NCBI GenBank assembly: GCA_963700395.1
Contig: CAVOXI010000001.1
Coordinates: 806,001 to 870,000 of the forward strand
Direction: 5' to 3'
Source of the DNA: Prado023 sp963700395
GTDB lineage: Bacteria; Actinomycetota; Actinomycetes; S36-B12; CAIYMF01
Length of the DNA stretch: 64,000 nt
In this document: positions 28,080 through 36,660 of the stretch, one piece after another
Position numbering within the stretch: position 1 is the stretch's first letter
Layout of the letters: every line of letters starts with the position of its first letter
The notes under the pieces: generated by a model
Database searches by the model: none
What the model was told of the DNA's origin: nothing
Seen by the model: the letters and a program-made list of their open reading frames with translations, nothing else
Made by a program: the position numbers and the translations under genes

Positions 28080-28953
28080 TCACCCGGCTCGACGGGCCCG
28101 CTGGGACATGGTTCGCCTGATGATCGCTCGAACCTCGTCGGGTCGCTCCTCGAGGTCAGCCCAGGTGAACCGCAGGACGACATGACCCATCGCCACCAGC
28201 CGCTGGTCCCGCGTTCGGTCACGCTGGAAGCGCTCAGGACCGTGATAGCGCTTGCCGTCGAGTTCGACGACGATCCCCAAGCCCGCATGCAGGGCGTCGA
28301 CCGGGCCGATCACCGCGTGGCCATCGGAGACGTCGACGTTGAACCTCCACCCACCCGAGATCGAGGACGCCATTCGCTGGAAGCGCCACTCCAGCACCGA
28401 CCAGGGGTTGCCGATGCACGTCACAGCAACAAGGCGTGCTCGCCGCGCGCCGCTTCGTCCGGAGGCCGCCTGCAGCCACCTCAACCAGGTCAGCTGGACC
28501 CAGCAGCCCACGACGCAGGGCGTCGGTGACGGTGGCCACCGAGGCGTCGACCGCCTGACCGCAGAGGAGATCAACCAGCGTCCGCCGCTCGGAGGTGAGC
28601 ACAATGCCGCCGACATGGACCAGGTCGCACGCCGGTGGGCGGAGTCGATGGTCCCTGAGGCCCTTGGACGGGCCGCCGCCGTGCCCGACGATGCCATGGA
28701 TCTCCTCGCCGGCGACGTCGTAGCCCCAGATCGCCGCGGCTGTGGAGTGGCTCGGGAAGCGACCGCTCAGCGCCACGGCGCGGGCTCGCTGCCATGGGCC
28801 CTCGTCGATATCGCGATGACGGAAGGCCGAGCCGGCGACGTTGATCCAGATTCCGTCACGCACCAGCCGACGCTGCCGGCTGTCCGACCATCCCGCTGCC
28901 CGGGCCTGTGACCGCGTGAAGACCCCGTCCTGGCTGAGGGCCGCATCCGGCAT
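28080..28953 (-). CDS. AbiEi-type N-terminal plus DUF559 endonuclease-fold protein, apparent frameshift
   Basis: About 290 residues after correction. The N-terminal part (QDGVFTRSQARAAGWSDSR) is a winged-helix of the AbiEi antitoxin type, followed by a middle domain (GRFPSHSTAAAIWGYDV, ERRTLVDLLCG). The C-terminal DUF559 part shows SVLEWRFQRM, the strand GLGIVVELDGKRYHGPERF and RDQRLVAMGHVVLRFTW, with the D/E...E-x-K-like core of the Vsr/restriction fold. The frame breaks between about 28440 and 28475 (one extra base, close to CCGGA). GGGAG precedes ATG 28953. Proteins of this kind are scattered singly in actinobacteria without known function; this one lies between inverted repeat copies. Confidence 0.75.
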
Positions 28954-29091
28954 CTCCCGTCCCCGGAGCACGGTCCCTCGGCTGAGAACCCCCCGTCCAT
29001 CCACCGGGGGATCGTGCCGGGCCCGGAGTCCAACCGTCGACCCCCCGCAGCGGATCTGTGGATAGCCCCGGAGCCGCACCCAGGCATCGCT

Positions 29092-29165
29092 GTCCGGATC
29101 TCGGATGGTCGACGCTCGGGAATCCGGACGGAACCCACCTCGAGCCACTCGATAGCGGACCGATC
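29092..29165 (+). repeat. Dispersed structured repeat, copy B (right of the DUF559 gene)
   Basis: Plus-strand copy: GTCCGGAT at 29092-29099, 22-base spacer, ATCCGGAC at 29122-29129, 20-base gap, CGATAGCGGACCGATC at 29150-29165. Spacings and the 16-base block equal those of copy A exactly, although spacer sequences differ. It is in inverted orientation relative to copy C, so the two bracket the DUF559 gene with their GATC ends facing outward. Confidence 0.75.
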
Positions 29166-29214
29166 GGAGGGTGGCGGGCGGGGACCGGGGGCGGGGGGCG
29201 GCGGGGCGGCGGGG

Positions 29215-29532
29215 CTAGTGGATGCGGCCCCAGGGGCGGACGCCCCAGGCGACCCGGCCGACGACGGAGGGGACCGGACCGAAGTGGCGGGAGTCGGTCG
29301 AGGCGTCCGGGGAGTCGCCGGCCACCCAGTAGCCGTGGGCGTCGATCCGCGTCACGCGCTTGACGATCAGCAGCCCGGGACGTTGCGGATGCTCGAGGAC
29401 CACCACGTCTCCGACGCCGGCACGCCCGTCGCGCCGCGCGATGATCCAGTCCCCGTCGCGGAGCGTCGGCTCCATCGAGCGGCCGGCGACAGCCAGGTAG
29501 CAGAATCGACGCACTCGCGTAGTGTGGCCCAC
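29215..29532 (-). CDS. sodX: Nickel-type superoxide dismutase maturation protease
   Basis: A small S26-type signal-peptidase-like protein of 105 residues. It has the nucleophile motif AGRSMEPTLRDGDWI and the general-base strand GLLIVKRVTRI, then YWVAGDSPDASTDSRHFGPV near the C-terminus. There is no membrane anchor, as usual for SodX. It is encoded divergently from sodN, the usual partner, and should remove the SodN propeptide so that His1 is exposed for nickel. The start is either GTG 29532 or GTG 29514; neither has a strong ribosome-binding site. Confidence 0.88.
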   Translation of the reverse strand: MGHTTRVRRFCYLAVAGRSMEPTLRDGDWIIARRDGRAGVGDVVVLEHPQRPGLLIVKRVTRIDAHGYWVAGDSPDASTDSRHFGPVPSVVGRVAWGVRPWGRIH

Positions 29533-29657
29533 GCGCCTGTGAGTCGAGGGACAACGGTGCCCGGTGGGTCCTCCCGCGGTAGCATCTCTGTCCCCATCAC
29601 GCCCCCTGCACCACCCGTCCATGACCACCGAGCACACGTCACCAGCCAGGAGAAGAG

Positions 29658-30056
29658 ATGCTGTCGTTCCTCGCCCCCCGCACCACCGTCCACGCCCACT
29701 GCGACCTCCCGTGCGGCGTGTACGACCCCGCCCAGGCACGCATCGAGGCCGAGTCCGTGAAGGCGATCATGGTCAAGTACGCCGCCTCCGACGACACGGA
29801 CTTCAAGTCCCGCGCAGTCCTGATCAAGGAGGAGCGCTCCGACCTGGTCAAGCACCACCTGTGGGTGCTGTGGACCGACTACTTCAAGGCACCGCACTTC
29901 GAGAAGTACCCGCAGCTCAACACGCTGTTCAACGAGGCGACCAAGCTCGCCGGCGCCGGTGGTACCAAGGGCACGAACGACGTGGCCGTGGCCGACTCCC
30001 TGCTGGCCAAGATCGATGAGATCGCCGAGATCTTCTGGGAGACCAAGGCGGCGTGA
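29658..30056 (+). CDS. sodN: Nickel superoxide dismutase
   Basis: A 132-residue precursor. The mature protein starts at His14 of HCDLPCGVYDP, the nickel hook in which His1, Cys2 and Cys6 bind nickel. The 13-residue propeptide MLSFLAPRTTVHA is to be cut by SodX. The rest is a four-helix bundle (KHHLWVLWTDYFKAPHFEKYP). AGGAGAAGAG lies just before the ATG. The mature enzyme is a cytoplasmic hexamer that removes superoxide. Expression in relatives responds to nickel; no operator could be named here with confidence in the 125-base divergent gap. Confidence 0.95.
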   Translation: MLSFLAPRTTVHAHCDLPCGVYDPAQARIEAESVKAIMVKYAASDDTDFKSRAVLIKEERSDLVKHHLWVLWTDYFKAPHFEKYPQLNTLFNEATKLAGAGGTKGTNDVAVADSLLAKIDEIAEIFWETKAA

Positions 30057-30724
30057 CCTCATCCGAGGACCGTCCGGGGGCGCCGGGCCGCGAAGCGGTC
30101 ACCGGCGCCCCCGGAGCCGTCTCCGGCCCCAGGCCCCCCCGACCACCCGGCGGGAGTCCGGTCGTCCGGCCCGCCCGTCCCGAGGACGTCGCGGAGATCC
30201 TGGCCATGGTGCGCGAGCTGGCCGAGTACGAGAAGAGCGCGCACGAGGTGGTGGCCACGCAGGAGATGTTGGCCGAGCTGCTGTTCGGCACCAACACCCC
30301 CAGCGGCACACCGGCTGCGTACTGCCATGTGGCCCTGTCGCCCGGTCCCGAGGGCGGACCCCTGGCAGGCATCGCCCTGTGGTTCCTCAACGCCTCGACG
30401 TGGACGGGTCAGCACGGGATCTACCTGGAGGACCTCTACGTCCGCCCGGCCTTCCGCGGGCTCGGCCTGGGCCAGGCCCTCATGGGCGAGCTGGCGCGGA
30501 TCTGCGTCGAGCGCGGATACACGCGGCTCGAGTGGTGGGTGCTGGACTGGAACGCCCCCGCCATCGACTTCTACCGCTCCCTGGGAGCCCGGGCGATGGA
30601 TGAGTGGACGGTCCACCGGATCACCGGCGCAGAGCTTGACGGCCTTGCCCAGCGTGCACCCTGGGACAGGAGCCACGCCGAGCACGACCCGGCGGTCCTC
30701 CGCACGCCCCATCGGCTAGCGTGA
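30053..30724 (+). CDS. GNAT acetyltransferase (diamine N-acetyltransferase-like)
   Basis: A 223-residue protein starting at GTG 30053, whose GTGA overlaps the sodN stop. The first 40 residues are low-complexity Pro/Gly-rich. The GNAT fold follows: VRPARPEDVAEILAMVRELAEYEKSAHEV, the acetyl-CoA motif LYVRPAFRGLGLGQALMGELAR and the C-terminal NAPAIDFYRSLGA. The AEYEK segment and the overall length of the domain resemble spermidine/spermine-type acetyltransferases. Coupling to sodN is translational in layout, but no functional link is known. Confidence 0.83.
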   Translation: MTSSEDRPGAPGREAVTGAPGAVSGPRPPRPPGGSPVVRPARPEDVAEILAMVRELAEYEKSAHEVVATQEMLAELLFGTNTPSGTPAAYCHVALSPGPEGGPLAGIALWFLNASTWTGQHGIYLEDLYVRPAFRGLGLGQALMGELARICVERGYTRLEWWVLDWNAPAIDFYRSLGARAMDEWTVHRITGAELDGLAQRAPWDRSHAEHDPAVLRTPHRLA

Positions 30725-30730
30725 CCACTC

Positions 30731-31123
30731 GTGGACAGCGATCCGACCGTGACCCTGCGGGTTCCCGCGAACAGTGCGTTCGTGGTGCTCATCCGCGCCG
30801 CGGTCTCGGCCATGTGCGCGCGGCTGGACTTCACGATCGACCGGATCGAGGACGTCAAGCTCGCGGTGGACGAAGCCGCCGCGCTGCTGCTCAGCGACGC
30901 CCCGCCGGACGCTGACCTCGATGTCCGGTTCACCCCGGACGCACCCGACGGGATCCGCGTGGAGATGACCGCGCGCACGGTCCACGGCCGCTCCCTGAAG
31001 CGCGACACCTTCACCTGGACCGTCCTGACCGCCCTCGTGGATGAGGTCGTCGCCACCGTCTCAGCGGACAAGCAGCTCACGATCTCGCTGGCCGTGCACC
31101 GATCCGAGGCGGTCAGGCCGTGA
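30731..31123 (+). CDS. Anti-sigma factor, serine kinase type (RsbW/SpoIIAB-like)
   Basis: A 130-residue GHKL-fold protein. It opens with strands (VTLRVPANSAFVVLIR) and has the N-box region IEDVKLAVDEAAALLL, where the usual Asn of the N-box is not obvious. The second half is beta-rich (DGIRVEMTARTVHG). Its GTGA overlap with the following SigB/SigF-family gene identifies it as the cognate anti-sigma factor. In this class the anti-sigma binds the sigma factor and phosphorylates an STAS antagonist. No antagonist gene is adjacent. The start is GTG 30731. Confidence 0.8.
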   Translation: MDSDPTVTLRVPANSAFVVLIRAAVSAMCARLDFTIDRIEDVKLAVDEAAALLLSDAPPDADLDVRFTPDAPDGIRVEMTARTVHGRSLKRDTFTWTVLTALVDEVVATVSADKQLTISLAVHRSEAVRP

Positions 31124-32088
31124 GCGACCCCCCGGCGACCCTGGGCGTGTCCCCATCGGCGAACCCTCCCGGCCCCGGCGCCCCCGGGCCAGGCAGCCCT
31201 GAGGCCTCGGCCGCTGCCCGTCGACCCGCCCTGCCGAGCCCGACCCCGCCGAGCCCGCCCCGCCGAGCCTGACCCCGCGAGCCCGACCCCGACGAGATCG
31301 CGGCCGAGCCGCGCTGGTCCACCCGTGACCGGACCCGGGAACGCGAGCTGGTCGCCCTGATCGCCGAGCTGGCCGAGGACGACCCGCGACGCGCCTCCGC
31401 CCGCGACGAGCTCGTGACGATGCACCTGCCCCTCGCTGCGTTCCTTGCCCGGCGGTTCCGTGATCGGGGTGAGAGCCTGGAGGACCTGACCCAGGTGGCC
31501 ACGATCGGACTGATCAAGGCCGTCGACCGGTTCGACCCGGAGCGCGGCGTCGAGTTCTCGACCTTCGCCACCCCCACGATCGTGGGCGAGATCAAGCGCC
31601 ACTTCCGGGACAAGGGCTGGGCGATCCGGGTCCCTCGACGGCTCCAGGAGCTGCGGATCTCCATCGGCCGAGCCACCGCCGAGCTGAGCCAGTCCACGGG
31701 GCGCTCCCCCACCGTGGCCGAGCTCGCGACGCACCTCGACGTCAGCGACGAGGAGATCCTCGAGGGGCTGGAGTCGGCGCAGGCGTACGCCACGCTGTCC
31801 CTGGATGCCTCGTCGTCCGATGCCGCGGAGGAGGGGGGCTCCTCGCTGGCCGACACCCTGGGTGAGGACGACCCCGGCCTGGGCGAGGTCGAGACGCGCG
31901 AGACCCTGCACCCCCTGGTGGCCACCCTGCCGGTGCGCGAGCAGCGCATCATCCACATGCGCTTCTACGAGAACATGACCCAGGCCCAGATCGCGGAGCA
32001 GATCGGCGTCTCGCAGATGCATGTCTCCCGGCTGCTGGCCAAGTCGCTGGCCCAGCTGCGCAGCGGCCTCGTCGAACCGGCCCGCTGA
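31120..32088 (+). CDS. SigB/SigF/SigG-family sigma factor, disturbed N-terminal tract
   Basis: The conserved part runs from about 31330: RDELVTMHLPLAAFLARRF, EDLTQVATIGLIKAVDRFDP and VEFSTFATPTIVGEIKRHF (region 2), then the region 3 helices and region 4 with MTQAQIAEQIGVSQMHVSR. The natural start is GTG 31120, overlapping the anti-sigma stop (GTGA). Between 31200 and 31290 lies a Pro/Glu/Asp repeat tract built from GCCGAGCCCGACCCC-like units. It holds an in-frame TGA at 31270-31272, while neighbouring frames read PAEPDPAEPA, so compensating indels in this tract are likely. If not, translation must start within the conserved domain (ATG 31414), which would lose part of region 2. Confidence 0.8.
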
Positions 32089-32109
32089 GGCTCGCGACCG
32101 CCCGCTGGA

Positions 32110-32478
32110 TCAGACCAGCGCCCCGCTCACTGCCGGGCGCAGGCCGAGCGCCAGACCCGCCACCGCCGCGACCCCCAGGGCGATACCCGCCACCTGGTCC
32201 ACGACGATGTCCGAGCTGGCCAGCGGCCAGGCCACCACGAGGGCGAACGCCTGCGCGAGCAGGAACGGCGTGCGCGCCACCCGCCGGCGCCTCAGGAGCC
32301 CCAGCCAGATCAGCCCCAGGGCACCGACGATGACCAACCACATGGCGACCGTCGCCACCGCGATCCACACGTCGAGGTCCGAGCCGCTGGTGCCCAGTCC
32401 GACGAGCAGGCTCAGCACCGCGGCCGCGATCGCCTCGGCCGCGGCGATCGCGACGAGGGGGCGAACAGGATCGGCCAT
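32110..32478 (-). CDS. Small four-helix membrane protein
   Basis: A 122-residue protein from ATG 32478 with four hydrophobic helices: AIAAAEAIAAAVLSLLVGLG, WIAVATVAMWLVIVGALG, LAQAFALVVAWPL and VAGIALGVAAVAGLALGL. A basic RRRRVARTP loop lies between helices two and three. Its family was not recognised. It is convergent with the sigma factor gene (gap 21 bases) and divergent from the diacylglycerol kinase gene (31 bases). Confidence 0.65.
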   Translation of the reverse strand: MADPVRPLVAIAAAEAIAAAVLSLLVGLGTSGSDLDVWIAVATVAMWLVIVGALGLIWLGLLRRRRVARTPFLLAQAFALVVAWPLASSDIVVDQVAGIALGVAAVAGLALGLRPAVSGALV

Positions 32479-32509
32479 GGCGCCAGAGTACGGGCCTAGA
32501 GTTGGGCGC

Positions 32510-33463
32510 ATGAAGCCGCGCGGCCTGCTGATCGCCAACCCCCAGGCGACCAGCACCTCCGCCGGGATGCGCGACGTGATCACGCGCGCGCTGGCCCACG
32601 AGGTCGACCTCGAGGTGGTGACCACCACCCATCGTGGGCACGCGGAGCGACTTGCCTCCGAAGCCGGCGGGCTCGACCTGCTCATCACCCTCGGTGGCGA
32701 CGGCACCATCAATGAGGCCGTGAACGGCATGCTCAACTCGCAGCACGAGGCGCTGCCGATGCTGGCGGCCATCCCCGGCGGATCAGCCAACGTGATGGCG
32801 CGGGCACTCGGGTTCCCGAACGATGCGATCGAGGCCACCGGCATGATCCTCGAGTCGCTGCGCACCGACTCCAGCCACGACATCGGCCTTGGCAATGCCC
32901 AGTTCATCCCGGAGGAGACCGGCGAGGAGCGCTCCCACTGGTTCACGATCAACGCCGGGGTGGGCATCGACGCGGATGTCATCGCCTCGATGGAGGCCCA
33001 GCGCGCCGCAGGGCGCGCCGCCAGCGGCACGAGATATGCGTTGACAGCGGGCCAGGAGTACTTCCGGGAGGTGGGGCGGCGGGGCCGACCGCTGAGCCTG
33101 CAGCTGCCGGGCAAGGAGCCCATCGAGGGCCTGGCGATGGTCATCGTCCAGAACACCGCCCCATGGACGTTCTTCGGGCCGTTCCCGATCAACCCCTGCC
33201 CGGAGGCCTCGTTCGACCTCGGACTCGACGTGTTCGCCCCACACTCCCTGGGCCCCCTGCCGGCAGCCCGGTTCGGCCTGCGGATGCTTCGCGGCAGCCG
33301 CGCCGGGGCGGTCCCGGGGCACCTGACCCTCCTGCACGACGAGGCGGCGTTCACGATCCGTTCCGAGATCCCGACCGCGCTGCAGCTCGACGGCGACTCG
33401 ATGGGCCACATCGACAGCGTCTTCTTCCGGTACGCGCCCCACGCCCTGCGCATCGTCGGCTGA
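32510..33463 (+). CDS. Diacylglycerol/sphingosine kinase-family lipid kinase (YegS-like)
   Basis: A 317-residue DAGK catalytic-domain protein. The nucleotide motif LLITLGGDGTINEAVNG and IPGGSANVMARALG are diagnostic, with NAGVGIDADVIASME and QLDGDSMGHID later in the fold. It probably phosphorylates diacylglycerol or a related lipid at the membrane. ATG 32510 is chosen because MKPRGLLIANPQA forms the first strand of the fold. A DAGK gene close to whiB1 is an arrangement also known in mycobacteria. Confidence 0.88.
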   Translation: MKPRGLLIANPQATSTSAGMRDVITRALAHEVDLEVVTTTHRGHAERLASEAGGLDLLITLGGDGTINEAVNGMLNSQHEALPMLAAIPGGSANVMARALGFPNDAIEATGMILESLRTDSSHDIGLGNAQFIPEETGEERSHWFTINAGVGIDADVIASMEAQRAAGRAASGTRYALTAGQEYFREVGRRGRPLSLQLPGKEPIEGLAMVIVQNTAPWTFFGPFPINPCPEASFDLGLDVFAPHSLGPLPAARFGLRMLRGSRAGAVPGHLTLLHDEAAFTIRSEIPTALQLDGDSMGHIDSVFFRYAPHALRIVG

Positions 33464-33782
33464 CGGGAACGGAATCGCCGACGCAGTGGGGGAATCGGGC
33501 CCACCCAGCATGCCCAGGAGGCAGGTTTCGGACGGTTCGTGGGGCTCCTGAGACGGAAATGTGACGTACGCGACAGAGTGAAGGCGTACCACGCGGGGAA
33601 AGACCCTTGTGACAGGGCGGATCGTCTGCGACCCTTGGGTGCAGTCAGGACGAGCGGTGGGGACACATCCCACGACCGTCACAAGCGTACCGGAGGGTGG
33701 CGGGGGCCGATGAACCGGTCCGGCTTGCCACTGGAATCGTAGTGAGCGTGCCCCGATCGGGGTGCAGGAGAGGTGAGGAAGC
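33464..33782 (+). other. Gene-free region upstream of whiB1
   Basis: 319 bases without a credible coding frame, presumably the whiB1 promoter and leader. A near-palindrome, TGTGACGTACGCGACA at 33560-33575, loosely resembles a CRP/GlxR-type site but matches only 5 of 6 arm positions. No clear sigma-70 hexamer pair could be fixed. Confidence 0.4.
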
Positions 33783-34037
33783 ATGGACTGGCGCCACAGG
33801 GCGGCATGCCGTGACGAGGATCCCGAGTTGTTCTTCCCGATCGGGAACACCGGCCCCGCACTCATGCAGATCGAAGAGGCACGCGCCGTGTGCCATCGTT
33901 GCGAGGTTGTCGACGTCTGCCTGAAGTGGGCGATCGAGAGCGGCCAGGACGCAGGCGTCTGGGGCGGCATGAGCGAGGACGAGCGTCGCGCCCTCAAGCG
34001 CCGCAACGCGCGGGCCCGGGCTCGCGCCCACAGCTGA
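33783..34037 (+). CDS. whiB1: WhiB-family iron-sulfur transcriptional regulator (WhiB1-like)
   Basis: An 84-residue WhiB protein with all four cluster Cys: CRDEDPELFFP near residue 9, then CHRCEVVDVC (Cys37, Cys40, Cys46). GVWGGMSEDERR is the conserved beta-turn and the tail is Arg-rich (KRRNARARARA), the DNA-contact part. It binds a [4Fe-4S] cluster and the housekeeping sigma factor. The downstream convergent gene is a PdtaS homologue, the same neighbour as whiB1 in mycobacteria, which supports the WhiB1 orthology. Confidence 0.92.
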   Translation: MDWRHRAACRDEDPELFFPIGNTGPALMQIEEARAVCHRCEVVDVCLKWAIESGQDAGVWGGMSEDERRALKRRNARARARAHS

Positions 34038-34057
34038 CACCCCACCGAGCACTTCCC

Positions 34058-34090
34058 GTGAACGGCCCGCCCCCGTGGTGGGCCGTTCAC
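34058..34090. terminator. Hairpin between whiB1 and pdtaS
   Basis: Perfect 11-base arms GTGAACGGCCC (34058-34068) and GGGCCGTTCAC (34080-34090) with an 11-base loop. It lies 20 bases after whiB1 and contains the stop codon of the convergent pdtaS gene (34089-34087), so it can end both transcripts. Confidence 0.7.
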
Positions 34091-35544
34091 CGCTGCTCGG
34101 GGGGCAGGTCGACCGTGACCTGCGTGCAGTCACCAGCACGACCCAGGGTCAGGGTGCCCTTGAGCTCCTCGCGGACCAGCGTGTCCACGATCCGCAGCCC
34201 CAGCTTCGGTGAGGACTCCACCTCGAACCCCTCGGGGAACCCCGGGCCGCGGTCGCTGACCACGACGTGCAGCCCGACCTCGTCGCGACTGCTGCGCAGC
34301 TCGACGTCGTCGGCACCATGCTCGACGGCGTTGGCCAGCAGCTCCACGAGCGCCATCGCCAGGGCCGTCGCCTGCACAGCCGGCACCTCGCCGAAGGAAC
34401 CCGTGCGCTCGATGCGCCGCTCCCCCATGTCCGGGGACGCGGTCTGGCACACCATGGTCACCAGCCTGTCGGCGACGGCGTCGAAGGGCACCTCCTCGGT
34501 GCTCGCCTGGGCCAGCAGGTCGTGCACGACGGCGATGGCGCCCACCCGCCTCTCCGCCTCGGCCAGGGCGGCTGCCGCCCCGGGCTCAGCCAGACGCCTG
34601 GACTGCAGGCGCAGCAGGGCGGCAACGGTCTGCAGGTTGTTCTTGACCCGGTGATGGATCTCGCGGATGGTCGCGTCCTTGCTCAGCAGCGCCCGCTCGC
34701 GGCGGCGCAGCTCTGTGACGTCACGCACCAGCACCAGCGAGCCGCTCTGGCCCCCCGGCCCGCGCATCGGCAGTGCCCGGACGGTGACCGTCGCGGTGTC
34801 CGAGGAGAGCTCGACCTCGCCGGGCCTCCGGCCGCCGCACACGAGGGCGACGTCGGCGTCCACGGGCCCACCCCGCCGGGCGATCCGGCCGCTGATGAGC
34901 CCGAGGTGCGCCCCGTTCAGGTCACTGGTCAGTCCGAGCCTGCGGTAGGCCGACGAGGCATTGGGGCTGGCGAACTCGACGACCCCCGCCGCGTCGAGGC
35001 GGATCAGGCCATCCCCGACCCGCGGCTCGGCACCGGTGGAGTCCGACACCTCGCGGTAGGGGAACTCGCCCGCTCGGATCATGGAGAAGAGGTCGTCAGC
35101 GGCGCGCAGGTAGGCGCGCTCCAGGGTGCCCGACGCGCGGGTCGCCGGGACGGCCGACCGGGTCAGGGCCGCGATCCACGGGCCGTTGGCGGTCAGCCCG
35201 ACCCCCACGGCCTCGGCTGCGGCCGGCAGGAGCGGGTCGTTGCGTGCTGCGATCCGCCCCAACCCCGGTGCCGACCACGCCCGATCCAGCTCGGGCCGCC
35301 GGCCGCGAGGGGTGAAGGTCCCCACCAGGTCGTTGGGGTAGCGCGTGGCCGCCGTCGACGGACGCACCTGCGCGGCCGCGACGAAGCCCCCCTGGTTCCA
35401 GACCGGCAACCAGAGGATCAGGTCGGAGAACGCAAGGTCGGACAGCAGTCCGAGGTCACGCAGCAGGGATTCGCAGTGCGCGATCGCGCCCGGCTCCAGA
35501 TCCGTGCGGTCTGAGGCGATCTCGGCCAACGTGCGCACCGCCAC
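34087..35544 (-). CDS. pdtaS: Sensor histidine kinase, PdtaS-type (HisKA_2)
   Basis: A 485-residue cytosolic kinase without membrane segments. The N-terminal GAF-like part (residues 1-150) is followed by a PAS domain (LIRLDAAGVVEFASPNASSAYRRLG). The HisKA_2 dimerisation domain has the phospho-acceptor in REIHHRVKNNLQTVAALLRL, and the HATPase has MALVELLANAVEHGA and VVVSDRGPGFPEGF. The order GAF-PAS-HisKA_2-HATPase equals mycobacterial PdtaS, whose partner PdtaR is an ANTAR RNA-binding regulator that controls translation of NO- and copper-responsive transcripts. No pdtaR gene is in the window. The start is GTG 35544. Confidence 0.87.
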   Translation of the reverse strand: MAVRTLAEIASDRTDLEPGAIAHCESLLRDLGLLSDLAFSDLILWLPVWNQGGFVAAAQVRPSTAATRYPNDLVGTFTPRGRRPELDRAWSAPGLGRIAARNDPLLPAAAEAVGVGLTANGPWIAALTRSAVPATRASGTLERAYLRAADDLFSMIRAGEFPYREVSDSTGAEPRVGDGLIRLDAAGVVEFASPNASSAYRRLGLTSDLNGAHLGLISGRIARRGGPVDADVALVCGGRRPGEVELSSDTATVTVRALPMRGPGGQSGSLVLVRDVTELRRRERALLSKDATIREIHHRVKNNLQTVAALLRLQSRRLAEPGAAAALAEAERRVGAIAVVHDLLAQASTEEVPFDAVADRLVTMVCQTASPDMGERRIERTGSFGEVPAVQATALAMALVELLANAVEHGADDVELRSSRDEVGLHVVVSDRGPGFPEGFEVESSPKLGLRIVDTLVREELKGTLTLGRAGDCTQVTVDLPPEQR

Positions 35545-35610
35545 CTGACGCCCTGCCCTTCCCGCGCCGCGGCGCGCTCCCGCCGCTCCCCCCGGGAGGC
35601 GGCGGAGAAC

Positions 35611-36660
35611 CTACAACGTCTCGGTCACCTTGCTCAGTCCGCGCGGGGCATCCGGGTTGAACCCGCGGGCGAGAGTCATCTGCAGCGCAAGCTGTTGCAG
35701 CGGGATGATGTCCACCACCGGATGCAGCTCCTCCGTGACGTCCTCGCACCGAAGGTCGTAGCCCACAGTGCCCAAGGAGGTCGAGCGCGCCCCGCCGAAG
35801 ACCGTCACGTCCGCACCCCTGTCGGCCAGCCGCTCGAGGACCGGTTGCATCGCCTCGGCGCCCTTGCCGTCGGGAACGACCGCGATCACCGGGTGGTCGT
35901 GATCGATCATCGCCAGCGGACCGTGCAGGAGGTCCGCACCGGAGAACGCATGTGCTGCCACGTAGGAGGTCTCCATGAGCTTGAGGGCGGCTTCACGCGC
36001 GGTCGGGTAGGAGTACCCGCGGCCGGTGGTCACCAGGCGGTCGGTGAACCGGTAGCGCGAGGCCAGGGCTGCGACCTCGGGGCCGCGATCGACCAGCGAC
36101 TGCGCCGCCTCGGGGATGGAGCGTGCTGCCTGAGCATCGCCCCCACGGAACGCATCGATGATGAGCCAGAGCGCGAGCAGCTGGGAGGAGTACGTCTTGG
36201 TCGCCGCGACCGCACGCTCAGGACCGGCCAGGATGTCGAAGTGCAGCTCGGCCGTGAGCGCCAGCGGGCTCTCGGGATTGTTCGTGACCGCCAAGGTGGT
36301 CGCCCCACCCGCTCGGGCGGTGCGGACCGTCTCGACGAGGTCGGGGGACCCCCCGCTCTGGCTGACCGTGAGCAGGAGGACGTCGGAGAGGTCCGGGCGG
36401 GCCCCGTAGGCGGTCATGGTCGAGGGCGACGCCAGGCCGGCCGGGAGACCCAGGGAGACCTCCACCAGGTACTTCGCGTAGAGAGCCGCATGATCGCTCG
36501 TGCCACGTGCCGCGAGCAGCACGAACCGGGGTCCCCGCCCCTGGATCGTCGCAGCGAGGGCGCGTGCCTGCGCGAGCGACTCAGGGGTCAGGAGGCGGGC
36601 GAGTGCCTCGGGCTGTTCGGCGATCTCGGCGTCCATCAGGGCACCGCGGTCCTCGGACAT
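35611..36660 (-). CDS. SIS-domain sugar-phosphate isomerase/deaminase (GlmS C-terminal or NagB-II-like)
   Basis: A 349-residue protein made of two SIS domains: RFVLLAARGTSDHAALYAKY with LLLTVSQSGGSPDLVET, and DRLVTTGRGYSYPTAREAALKLMET with VIAVVPDGKG. It ends with the GFNPDAPRGLSKVTETL tail that closes the active site in the GlmS isomerase family. The glutamine amidotransferase domain of GlmS is missing, so it is a stand-alone isomerase or glucosamine-6-phosphate deaminase. MDAEIAEQPEAL, the usual start of the family, occurs at residue 9; ATG 36660 or ATG 36636 may initiate. Confidence 0.85.
   Translation of the reverse strand: MSEDRGALMDAEIAEQPEALARLLTPESLAQARALAATIQGRGPRFVLLAARGTSDHAALYAKYLVEVSLGLPAGLASPSTMTAYGARPDLSDVLLLTVSQSGGSPDLVETVRTARAGGATTLAVTNNPESPLALTAELHFDILAGPERAVAATKTYSSQLLALWLIIDAFRGGDAQAARSIPEAAQSLVDRGPEVAALASRYRFTDRLVTTGRGYSYPTAREAALKLMETSYVAAHAFSGADLLHGPLAMIDHDHPVIAVVPDGKGAEAMQPVLERLADRGADVTVFGGARSTSLGTVGYDLRCEDVTEELHPVVDIIPLQQLALQMTLARGFNPDAPRGLSKVTETL

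Noticed and set aside
33560..33575. CRP/GlxR operator before whiB1
   Set aside because: The palindrome TGTGAC...GCGACA is imperfect and single; not enough to call a site, so it is only mentioned in the region entry.
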